From an uncultured Muribaculaceae bacterium (lineage in GTDB: Bacteria; Bacteroidota; Bacteroidia; Bacteroidales; Muribaculaceae), in assembly GCA_910586595.1 (NCBI GenBank), contig CAJUJB010000023.1, forward strand, positions 32,137-42,957: DNA of 10,821 bases, in the 5' to 3' direction. Under the pieces are notes generated by a model. It ran no database searches and was not told where the DNA came from. It saw only the letters and a list, made by a program, of their open reading frames with translations. The position numbers were made by a program, and so were the translations under genes. Positions 4,835-10,821 of the stretch are shown here, in pieces (within the stretch, counting starts at the first letter, position 1; each line of letters starts with the position of its first letter).

Positions 4835-6334
4835 ATGAAACAGCTTACAACTATTCTGTCTATGTTTATCATGTGGCTATCCTGCGCCGCATCTCCAGCC
4901 GACAACAACATCCAAGTCGGCACCGCTAAACTTGAAGTGACTATCAATCATCCGGATTCAGTCAACATTGACAACGCGGTTGTCTGGGTTGACACAGCAC
5001 CTATTTTCATAGATTTTTTTGACACTCTCACATTCAAGCTGGAAAAAGAAGGAGATGTCTTCAGTGGTGAAATTCCACTGGATCTCATAGAAGAAATTGT
5101 AGGAGTCAGATTTGAGTGTGATGGTAAAGGCTTCGGGTATATACTCAATTTATATCAACACACTCCCGTAAATGTCTCATTTTCGGTAAACGATGAATAT
5201 ATGCTAACAAGCGTTGAGACATCTGATGCAGATGCGTTAACGTATGATGATAATATACTCCTTACCGACATTTACGTTCGCTTTGTAGCACCTGAAGTTG
5301 TTGGAATTGTACCGACTGAAATGTATGATTCTTGGAAAAAGGTTCGTGAATATGAAAATACAGTTTTGTATCCCAAGGCGCTTAAATATGCGACAGATGG
5401 GTATGAATTACCAGAAAATTTGCCGGGGTGGTTTATAAACAGTTTAAAATGTAGATTTGCTTCGGTAAATACAATTCCGTATGTCAAGGCCGCCGAAAGA
5501 ATTAACCATATAGCAGTCGAAGAGCCTCCGATGGAGTCGTATTCGTTCCTCGACAGCATAGACTACTCTCCGGTTTTTCTCACACGCCTACCGTACACCG
5601 GTCTGAAGTCCTTTATCTACGCCCTCCTTCGTTTTCCTGAAGGTGGATTTGGGAAAATTGGTGAAGAACCGGTTGCTCAGTGGCAAGCCAGAGCCAAGGA
5701 AAAGATGTTGCCGGCGATTTCGCATCCGACTCAGTTACTTCTTGATCTGCTTGCGGCCATGTCGTATGTTGAGCAGGTGGAGATTAACCGACAGCCTCTT
5801 TCGCCTACCCAGATTGCCAACGTTATGACCGGATTCCCGGACAATGACCTCGACAAAATAATAATTGAGAAGAACGCTAAACTAATGGCTGCGTCAGCCA
5901 ATCAGTCTAATGTTCAGGATCTCTCAGCCGTTACATTCAATCTCAAGCGGTATATCGACAAAATGTACCCTGACAAACCTGTAATCGTAGATCTCTGGAA
6001 CACATGGTGCGCCCCTTGCCTCGATGCCATTAGCAAAACTGAGATACTCCGCAAGGAACTGCCTGAATCCGACATCGTTTTTCTCTACGTAAGCGACGAA
6101 TCTTCCGATTTCGGCGAGTGGGAACGTCGCATAGCCGATATGGACGGCATCAATCTGCGGATAAACAAGGAGGATTCAGAGAAAATAGGCGAGGAGTATA
6201 ACCTTACCGGCTTCCCCTCTTATTTGATATTCAACCGCGACCATGAGCTCGTCCATTCACAGACTGTCTTCCCCGGAGTAGCTGAATACAAGAAGTGGAT
6301 TGAGACTATTGCTGGTAATCAGCATATCGATTAA
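4835..6334 (+). CDS. Exported TlpA-like thioredoxin-fold protein, paralogue 1 (499 aa)
   Basis: The N-terminus is a signal sequence with a hydrophobic core (residues 4-16). C17 after WLS could be a lipidation site, but the lipobox is imperfect and cleavage after the following Ala-Ala-Ser is also possible. A beta-rich domain follows (about 25-110), resembling the N-terminal domain (DUF4369 type) that precedes thioredoxin domains in many Bacteroidota proteins. A long linker region comes next. A C-terminal thioredoxin-like domain begins near residue 380, with W391-C392-A-P-C395 and cis-proline P461 in GFPS. Such proteins act as periplasmic or membrane-anchored dithiol oxidoreductases; the substrate is unknown. 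The gene is followed 57 bp later by a close paralogue, and positions 5660-5970 are identical to 7208-7518 there. The active site here is CAPC instead of the CGPC of the paralogue. Confidence 0.9.
   Translation: MKQLTTILSMFIMWLSCAASPADNNIQVGTAKLEVTINHPDSVNIDNAVVWVDTAPIFIDFFDTLTFKLEKEGDVFSGEIPLDLIEEIVGVRFECDGKGFGYILNLYQHTPVNVSFSVNDEYMLTSVETSDADALTYDDNILLTDIYVRFVAPEVVGIVPTEMYDSWKKVREYENTVLYPKALKYATDGYELPENLPGWFINSLKCRFASVNTIPYVKAAERINHIAVEEPPMESYSFLDSIDYSPVFLTRLPYTGLKSFIYALLRFPEGGFGKIGEEPVAQWQARAKEKMLPAISHPTQLLLDLLAAMSYVEQVEINRQPLSPTQIANVMTGFPDNDLDKIIIEKNAKLMAASANQSNVQDLSAVTFNLKRYIDKMYPDKPVIVDLWNTWCAPCLDAISKTEILRKELPESDIVFLYVSDESSDFGEWERRIADMDGINLRINKEDSEKIGEEYNLTGFPSYLIFNRDHELVHSQTVFPGVAEYKKWIETIAGNQHID
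5660..5970 (+). repeat. Copy 1 of a 311-bp identical repeat inside the TlpA-like pair
   Basis: Every base from 5660 to 5970 matches 7208-7518 (direct repeat, offset 1548 bp), including silent codon positions. It is bounded by mismatches at 5659/7207 and 5971/7519. Similarity just outside is high but imperfect: four differences in the 60 bases to the left and scattered differences to the right. The preceding several hundred bases are much more divergent. Confidence 0.93.
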
Positions 6335-6340
6335 CCTATC

Positions 6341-6359
6341 TATTTACATCAAGTAAATA
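6341..6359. other. AT-rich inverted repeat between the two TlpA-like genes
   Basis: TATTTAC (6341-6347) and GTAAATA (6353-6359) form a 7-bp palindrome around ATCAA in the 57-bp gap. It could be a protein-binding site or a weak RNA hairpin. There is no T-run and no exact TAnnTTTG box in the gap, so the downstream gene may be transcribed from the promoter at 4781. Confidence 0.3.
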
Positions 6360-6391
6360 ATATAACTACAAATTTTGTACGAAATTTCGAT

Positions 6392-7870
6392 ATGCATCGA
6401 TTGTTAATAATAACAATGTCCTTACTACTTGCGTTATGCACAGCTGCAAGTAATAATATAAAAGTTGGCACGGCGAAACTCTCAGTAATTATCAACAATC
6501 CGGATTCAGTCAACATAGACAATGCTATTGTCTGGGTTGACACGGCACCTATTTTTATAGATGCGTACGATAATTTGACATTCAAACTTGAGAAGAACGG
6601 CAACGTATTTTCTGGCGACATTCCAGTTGAACAACTTCAGGAAATAGTCGGAGTTCGCTTCGAGTGTGATTCGCATGGGTTCGGATATATGGCGACATTG
6701 TATCAGGACACTCCTGTTGAACTTACATTTACCATTTGGCCGGATTATATATTCACTGAAGATAGTTCCAGCGATCCAAACGCACTCACAAAAGAACATT
6801 GGCACCGTTTGAATACCATATTCTTACGCTTCACTTCATTGGAAAATACTGTTGTAGTTCCTACGGAACTATATGATTCATGGGAAAGAGTGAGAGATTT
6901 TGAGGAAACAGTACAGTTCCCCAAAATGATGGAATACGCATTGGAGGGAGAAGAGCTGCCGGCCAATACGCCTGACTGGTTCATGAATAGCCTGAAGAGT
7001 ATCTATGCCGCCCGTAATACTCTTCCATATACTATAATAGCCGAGCGCCGGAACGGGATAATCGTAGATGATCCACCGATGAAATCGTATTCATTTCTTG
7101 ATTATTTTGATTATTCTCCATTACTTTTGATGCACACTCCCTTCCACGGTCTGAAGTCCTTTATCTATGCCCTTCTTCGTTTTCCTGAAGGTGGATTTGG
7201 TAAAATAGGTGAAGAACCGGTTGCTCAGTGGCAAGCCAGAGCCAAGGAAAAGATGTTGCCGGCGATTTCGCATCCGACTCAGTTACTTCTTGATCTGCTT
7301 GCGGCCATGTCGTATGTTGAGCAGGTGGAGATTAACCGACAGCCTCTTTCGCCTACCCAGATTGCCAACGTTATGACCGGATTCCCGGACAATGACCTCG
7401 ACAAAATAATAATTGAGAAGAACGCTAAACTAATGGCTGCGTCAGCCAATCAGTCTAATGTTCAGGATCTCTCAGCCGTTACATTCAATCTCAAGCGGTA
7501 TATCGACAAAATGTACCCGGGCAAACCTATCATCGTAGATCTCTGGAACACATGGTGCGGCCCTTGCCTCGATGCCATCAGTAAAACGGAGATTCTCCGC
7601 AAGGACCTGCCTGAATCCAACATCGTTTTTCTCTACGTAAGCGACGAATCTTCCGATTTCGGCGAATGGGAACGGCGCGTAGCCGATATGGACGGCATCA
7701 ATCTGCGCATAAACAAGGAGGATTCAGAGAAAATAGGCGAGGAATATAACCTTACCGGCTTCCCCTCTTATTTGATATTCAACCGCGACCATGAGCTCGT
7801 CCATTCACAGACTGCCTTCCCCGGAGTAACTGAATACAAGAATTGGATTGATGAAATAACTAAAGAATAA
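6392..7870 (+). CDS. Exported TlpA-like thioredoxin-fold protein, paralogue 2 (492 aa)
   Basis: The architecture matches the preceding gene: a signal sequence (hydrophobic residues 4-15, then CTAAS, with a poor lipobox so lipidation is doubtful), a beta-rich domain with near-identical VWVDTAPIFID and IVGVRFECD segments, a divergent middle, and a C-terminal thioredoxin domain. The active site is W388-C389-G-P-C392 and the cis-proline is P458. It is predicted to work outside the cytoplasmic membrane as a thiol-disulfide oxidoreductase. Conservation between the paralogues is mosaic: good in the N-terminal domain, weak in the middle, absolute over the 311-bp repeat and high to the end. No ribosome-binding site is evident, as is common in this phylum. 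Transcription should end at the hairpin at 7883-7908, which faces the convergent oxidoreductase operon. Confidence 0.9.
   Translation: MHRLLIITMSLLLALCTAASNNIKVGTAKLSVIINNPDSVNIDNAIVWVDTAPIFIDAYDNLTFKLEKNGNVFSGDIPVEQLQEIVGVRFECDSHGFGYMATLYQDTPVELTFTIWPDYIFTEDSSSDPNALTKEHWHRLNTIFLRFTSLENTVVVPTELYDSWERVRDFEETVQFPKMMEYALEGEELPANTPDWFMNSLKSIYAARNTLPYTIIAERRNGIIVDDPPMKSYSFLDYFDYSPLLLMHTPFHGLKSFIYALLRFPEGGFGKIGEEPVAQWQARAKEKMLPAISHPTQLLLDLLAAMSYVEQVEINRQPLSPTQIANVMTGFPDNDLDKIIIEKNAKLMAASANQSNVQDLSAVTFNLKRYIDKMYPGKPIIVDLWNTWCGPCLDAISKTEILRKDLPESNIVFLYVSDESSDFGEWERRVADMDGINLRINKEDSEKIGEEYNLTGFPSYLIFNRDHELVHSQTAFPGVTEYKNWIDEITKE
7208..7518 (+). repeat. Copy 2 of the 311-bp identical repeat
   Basis: This is the partner of 5660-5970, in direct orientation and in the same reading frame. 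Unequal recombination between the copies would delete or duplicate 1548 bp and leave an in-frame chimeric TlpA-like gene. Confidence 0.93.
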
Positions 7871-7882
7871 CCCAAATAACCG

Positions 7883-7908
7883 CAAAGGGCGCCGAGTGGC
7901 GCCCTTTG
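7883..7908. terminator. Bidirectional terminator between convergent genes
   Basis: An 11-bp perfect stem (CAAAGGGCGCC at 7883-7893 pairing with 7898-7908) with a 4-base GAGT loop sits in the 65-bp gap between the TlpA-like gene (+) and the oxidoreductase gamma gene (-). The GC core is flanked by three A on the left and three T on the right, so it can act in both directions, although the U-tract is short. Confidence 0.75.
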
Positions 7909-7935
7909 GGTATCAATCATTGCTTAATTTTCGGT

Positions 7936-8469
7936 TCAAGCCAGCTCCATGCCTTTACGGAGGGCTTGCTCATTGAGCGGCAACAGGTGGTGGTGACGCT
8001 CGGGGAGAGTTTTCTTAAGTCCTCGGAGGACGGCGTCAATCTCAACAATCGGACGGCATTTGAGCAGAGCTCCGAGAAGAATCATATTGTAGGTCTTGGA
8101 GTTTTTCAGCTCAATTGCTGCCTCCATGGCATCGACTGGCACGACACGGATGTCGGTGCGTTCGGGCAGGCGGTGTATGCCAGAGGGGTCGTAGATAAGC
8201 GTTCCACCGGGTTTTACCTTCGGCTCGAATTTATCGAGGCTCTGCTGGTTGAGCACAACGGCCGTGTCGTAAGTATCAAGCACAGGAGAACTGATAGGCG
8301 AATCGGAGAGTATAACGGTCACATTTGCCGTGCCGCCGCGCTGCTCCGGGCCATATGAAGGCATCCATGTCACTTCAAGATTATCCATCAGGCCTGCGTA
8401 AGCCAGAATCTTGCCCATCGACAGCACACCTTGGCCGCCGAATCCGGCTATTACTATCTCTTCTTTCAT
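7936..8469 (-). CDS. korC: 2-oxoacid:ferredoxin oxidoreductase gamma subunit (177 aa)
   Basis: This is the gamma domain of the pyruvate/2-oxoacid ferredoxin oxidoreductase family, with the opening motif GFGGQGV (9-15) and the conserved MPSYGPEQRGG segment (36-46). The length is normal for a stand-alone gamma subunit. In this enzyme family the gamma subunit contributes to coenzyme A binding next to the alpha and beta subunits. It is the last gene of a four-gene operon, 24 bp after the beta gene, and ends before the shared hairpin at 7883-7908. The symbol is a family-level label; the substrate of the complex is judged from the alpha subunit, which is of the VorB type. Confidence 0.9.
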   Translation of the reverse strand: MKEEIVIAGFGGQGVLSMGKILAYAGLMDNLEVTWMPSYGPEQRGGTANVTVILSDSPISSPVLDTYDTAVVLNQQSLDKFEPKVKPGGTLIYDPSGIHRLPERTDIRVVPVDAMEAAIELKNSKTYNMILLGALLKCRPIVEIDAVLRGLKKTLPERHHHLLPLNEQALRKGMELA

Positions 8470-8493
8470 AGTTGTGGTCTTAGAGGTCTTGGT

Positions 8494-9255
8494 TTATTCA
8501 TTCTTGAGGTCGCCGAGCGGATATTTCTCGAACATATGTTCTACCATCCAGTCGTTCGACTGGGCAGGAGTCATCTTCCATCCGGAGTTACATGTCGACA
8601 CAATCTCCACTACCGATGTGCCCTTCTTGGCAAGTGTATTCTCGAATGCCTTCTTGATGGCGGCCTTGGCTTTGCGGGCGGCAGCCGGAGTGTGCACTGC
8701 CTGACGGGTCACATAGCATGTGCCGTCGAGCTGGGCGAGAAGATTGGTTATAGCCAGGGGATAGCCGTTGAGGTCGGCACGACGTCCGTAAGGAGTGGTG
8801 GCAGTCTTCATGCCCAGGAGGGTGGTCGGAGCCATCTGGCCACCGGTCATGCCGTAGATGGCATTATTGATGAAAATGATGGCTATGTTCTCGCCACGGT
8901 TGGCGGCATGGATAGTCTCGGCAGTACCGATAGCCGAAAGGTCGCCGTCGCCCTGATAGGTGAATACCAGATCTTCGGGGTGGAGACGCGATGCTGCGGT
9001 TGCCAATGCTGGCGCACGACCGTGAGCGGCCTCGATCCAGTCGATGTCGATGTAGTTGTAGGCGAACACGGCACAGCCCACCGGAGCGATGCCCACGGCT
9101 TTCTCGGCCACGCCCATCTCGTCGAGCAGCTCAGCCACAAGACGGTGCACCACGCCATGGCTGCAGCCCGGGCAGTAGTGTGTATGATTTTCTGTAAGAA
9201 GCCTCGGACGGGAATATACCTTGTTCTCAGGCTTGATAATATCTTCGGGTTTCAT
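8494..9255 (-). CDS. korB: 2-oxoacid:ferredoxin oxidoreductase beta subunit, TPP-binding (253 aa)
   Basis: The subunit carries thiamine diphosphate: QGDGD (101-105) followed by INNAIYGMTGGQ (129-140) is the diphosphate and magnesium binding pattern. YCPGCSHG (27-34) and HGRAPALATA (78-87) are conserved in beta subunits of 2-oxoacid ferredoxin oxidoreductases. Together with the alpha subunit it decarboxylates the 2-oxoacid and passes electrons to ferredoxin through the delta subunit. It is complete, starts 14 bp after the alpha stop and ends 24 bp before gamma. VorA would be the name if the enzyme is specific for branched-chain substrates. Confidence 0.93.
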   Translation of the reverse strand: MKPEDIIKPENKVYSRPRLLTENHTHYCPGCSHGVVHRLVAELLDEMGVAEKAVGIAPVGCAVFAYNYIDIDWIEAAHGRAPALATAASRLHPEDLVFTYQGDGDLSAIGTAETIHAANRGENIAIIFINNAIYGMTGGQMAPTTLLGMKTATTPYGRRADLNGYPLAITNLLAQLDGTCYVTRQAVHTPAAARKAKAAIKKAFENTLAKKGTSVVEIVSTCNSGWKMTPAQSNDWMVEHMFEKYPLGDLKNE

Positions 9256-9269
9256 TTTGGCGTGGCTTG

Positions 9270-10358
9270 TTAAAGTTCGACTGAAAATTCACGGTGCAGA
9301 GCCTCGAGCACTTCACCGGGGTTGGGCACGATGCCACCCATGCGGCCGAAGTGGCGCACAGGTACACGTCCGTCGGCGGCGAGGCGTACATCCTCTATCA
9401 TCTGGCCGGCGTTGAGCTCAACTGTCAGTATGCCCTTCACCTGACCTGCGAGGCGGCTGATCTCCTTATACGGGAAAGGCCACAGAGTGATCGGACGGAG
9501 CATGCCGACCTTGATTCCGGCTGCGCGGGCATCTTCGATAGCCTTGAGGCATATACGTGCCACCGAGCCGAATGCCACGATAAGATACTCGGCGTCGTCG
9601 GTATAATATTCCTGGAAACGTACCTCGTTCTCCTCAATGCGGCGGTAGGTGGCCTGGAAACGGAGGTTGTTCTCCTCCATCTTGGCAGAGTCGAGCTCAA
9701 GAGAGGTTACCACATTGCGGTGGCTGCGGTCGCCACGGCCACATGCGGCCCAGGGGCACTGCTCACGTAGTTCTTCTTCGGTGCGACGCGGGCGCTGGGG
9801 AGGCAGAACAACCTTCTCCATCATCTGGCCCACGATGCCATCGGCCAGAATCATGGCCGGAGTACGGTATTTGAATGCCAGGTCAAAGCCTAAGGCCACA
9901 AAGTCGGTCATCTCCTGCACCGTGGCCGGAGCGAGTACAATAAGGTGATAGTCACCGTGGCCGCCACCCTTGGTGGCCTGGAAATAGTCGGCCTGCGAAG
10001 GCTGGATTGTGCCGAGGCCGGGGCCGCCGCGCATCACGTTTACGATAAGAGCCGGAAGCTCGGAGGCAGCCAGATAACTGATGCCTTCCTGCTTGAGGCT
10101 GACGCCGGGCGACGACGAGGAGGTCATTACGGCTTTACCGGTGGCGGCACCACCGTAAACCATATTTATAGCGGCAACTTCGCTCTCGGCCTGCAGTACA
10201 ACCATTCCGGTTGTTTCCCATGGGCGTAGCTCGGCAAGAGTTTCAAGTACTTCCGACTGTGGTGTGATGGGGTAACCGAAGTAGCCGTCGGCGCCGTAGC
10301 GGATGGCGGCATGGGCGATGGCTTCGTTGCCCTTCATCAATCTTACTTCTTCTTCCAT
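9270..10358 (-). CDS. vorB: 2-oxoisovalerate-type ferredoxin oxidoreductase alpha subunit (362 aa)
   Basis: The alpha subunit contains the pyrimidine-binding domain of the enzyme. It begins MKGNEAIAHAAIRYG (8-22), then GYPITPQSE (28-36), the catalytic-glutamate region LQAESEVAA (55-63), the SSSSPGVSLKQEG loop (80-92), and domain II with RNVVTSLELD before the C-terminal domain. Length and sequence match the VorB class, annotated as 3-methyl-2-oxobutanoate dehydrogenase, in Bacteroidota. The reaction is 2-oxoacid + CoA + oxidised ferredoxin to acyl-CoA + CO2 + reduced ferredoxin. It is reversible, so it can serve branched-chain amino acid breakdown or, running backwards, synthesis of 2-oxoacids from acyl-CoA. 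It lies between the delta gene (31-bp gap) and the beta gene (14-bp gap). Met8 is an alternative start. Confidence 0.93.
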   Translation of the reverse strand: MEEEVRLMKGNEAIAHAAIRYGADGYFGYPITPQSEVLETLAELRPWETTGMVVLQAESEVAAINMVYGGAATGKAVMTSSSSPGVSLKQEGISYLAASELPALIVNVMRGGPGLGTIQPSQADYFQATKGGGHGDYHLIVLAPATVQEMTDFVALGFDLAFKYRTPAMILADGIVGQMMEKVVLPPQRPRRTEEELREQCPWAACGRGDRSHRNVVTSLELDSAKMEENNLRFQATYRRIEENEVRFQEYYTDDAEYLIVAFGSVARICLKAIEDARAAGIKVGMLRPITLWPFPYKEISRLAGQVKGILTVELNAGQMIEDVRLAADGRVPVRHFGRMGGIVPNPGEVLEALHREFSVEL

Positions 10359-10389
10359 ATTTCAAGAGGTTCTTCAGGGGATAAAAAGG

Positions 10390-10626
10390 TTAATTGCCTC
10401 GGTCTACGACGCGATACACTTCTATGCAGGCGTCTGGGCACACCGTGGCGCAGGCCGCGCAACCTATACAAGCCTCCGGCTTGGCCGGGAAGGCGAAGTG
10501 ATAGCCGCGGTCATTGACCTCCTTGGGCTGGAGGAGGAGCACGTCGCACGGACATGCCACCACACAGAGGTCGCAACCCTTGCAGCGCTTACTGTCGATA
10601 GTTACAGCACCATATACTTTTGCCAT
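10390..10626 (-). CDS. korD: Ferredoxin-like delta subunit of the 2-oxoacid oxidoreductase (78 aa)
   Basis: A small dicluster ferredoxin with two CxxCxxCxxxCP motifs: C15, C18, C21, C25 and C53, C56, C59, C63. Each ligates a [4Fe-4S] cluster with the usual exchange of the fourth cysteine. It carries electrons from the thiamine site to external ferredoxin. An additional Cys27 follows the first motif. The start at 10626 gives MAKVYGAV, which resembles related delta subunits; an ATG two codons upstream at 10632 is equally possible because neither has a Shine-Dalgarno site. It is the first gene of the operon, about 20-25 bases after the predicted transcript start. PorD and VorD are synonyms for this subunit in related enzymes. 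Confidence 0.92.
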   Translation of the reverse strand: MAKVYGAVTIDSKRCKGCDLCVVACPCDVLLLQPKEVNDRGYHFAFPAKPEACIGCAACATVCPDACIEVYRVVDRGN

Positions 10627-10654
10627 AATCATTGGTTTTTAGGGTTCAGTTCCG

Positions 10655-10684
10655 CAAATGTAACAAAAAGTTTTGATAGTGCAA
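10655..10684 (-). promoter_or_regulatory. Consensus Bacteroidota promoter of the oxidoreductase operon
   Basis: On the minus strand, TTG (complement of 10682-10684) is followed by a 19-base spacer and TACATTTG (complement of 10655-10662). This matches TTG-N19-21-TAnnTTTG, the primary sigma factor promoter of Bacteroidota. Transcription should start near 10648, giving a leader of roughly 16-22 bases. It is the best promoter in the window and fits strong constitutive expression of a core metabolic operon. Confidence 0.8.
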
Positions 10685-10768
10685 GCCTAAGCGCGGTTTT
10701 TTCGGCCGAAGATTCGACATATTCCTCATTCTCAGCTCAGCCTGGTGCAAAATCGCCACACTACAGCA

Positions 10769-10802
10769 CACCGGGGCCCCGCATCTCTGCGGGGCCCCGG
10801 TG
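10769..10802. terminator. Very GC-rich hairpin at the right edge
   Basis: A 14-bp perfect stem (CACCGGGGCCCCGC at 10769-10782 pairing with 10789-10802) has a 6-base ATCTCT loop, and the inner GGGGCCCC is itself palindromic. No T-run follows on either strand. It probably terminates a transcription unit entering from the right, upstream of the oxidoreductase promoter. Nothing else recognisable lies between 10685 and 10821. Confidence 0.55.
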
Positions 10803-10821
10803 CCATTATCATTATCAATCA

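Noticed and set aside
8431..9273. 280-aa plus-strand frame
   Set aside because: It is the antisense shadow of the beta subunit gene, whose TPP-binding motifs are intact on the minus strand.
9294..9770. Plus-strand frames opposite the alpha subunit gene
   Set aside because: They are antisense shadows in GC-rich coding DNA with no promoter or recognisable protein features.

Overview
The window looks like chromosomal DNA of a gut-type Bacteroidota, most likely order Bacteroidales. The evidence is exact TAnnTTTG promoter elements (minus-seven boxes) with little or no Shine-Dalgarno signal, a VorB-type 2-oxoacid:ferredoxin oxidoreductase operon, and secreted two-domain TlpA-like thioredoxin proteins. 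A family such as Muribaculaceae is plausible, but that is an inference.

Layout. (1) Positions 1-125 hold a tandem array of 23-bp units resembling the repeated ends of an IS21-family insertion sequence. An AT-rich spacer with a run of nine G follows. (2) Positions 281-3128 (+) form a tight three-gene accessory cassette: a 137-aa protein whose only cysteines lie in its last 22 residues, a radical SAM/SPASM enzyme, and a 430-aa protein of unknown family. The spacings are 6 bp and an 8-bp overlap. The organisation is that of a RiPP-like (ribosomally made, post-translationally modified peptide) system and is the most novel part of the window. (3) Positions 3180-3845 (+) encode an FtsE-type ABC ATPase whose promoter box lies so close to the start codon that the mRNA may be leaderless. 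(4) Positions 3933-7870 (+) hold four thioredoxin-fold genes in a row: a canonical small thioredoxin (WCGPC), a small divergent one (CPRC), and two tandem paralogous exported TlpA-like proteins. The two paralogues share a 311-bp stretch that is identical at every base, which points to gene conversion or recent recombination. (5) Positions 7936-10626 (-) encode all four subunits (delta, alpha, beta, gamma in transcription order) of a 2-oxoacid (probably branched-chain 2-oxoisovalerate) ferredoxin oxidoreductase. A near-ideal Bacteroidota promoter lies at 10655-10684.

How the parts work together. The oxidoreductase operon is core anaerobic metabolism: it interconverts a 2-oxoacid plus CoA with an acyl-CoA plus CO2 and reduced ferredoxin. 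The thioredoxin block covers cytoplasmic and extracytoplasmic dithiol chemistry. The 281-3128 cassette is functionally separate, visibly AT-richer than its right-hand neighbours and next to insertion-sequence-like DNA, so it looks like an acquired module. Its proposed logic is that the radical SAM enzyme modifies the Cys/aromatic-rich tail of the 137-aa protein and the third protein assists, processes or responds to the product. No transporter or protease of a recognised RiPP type is visible in the window.
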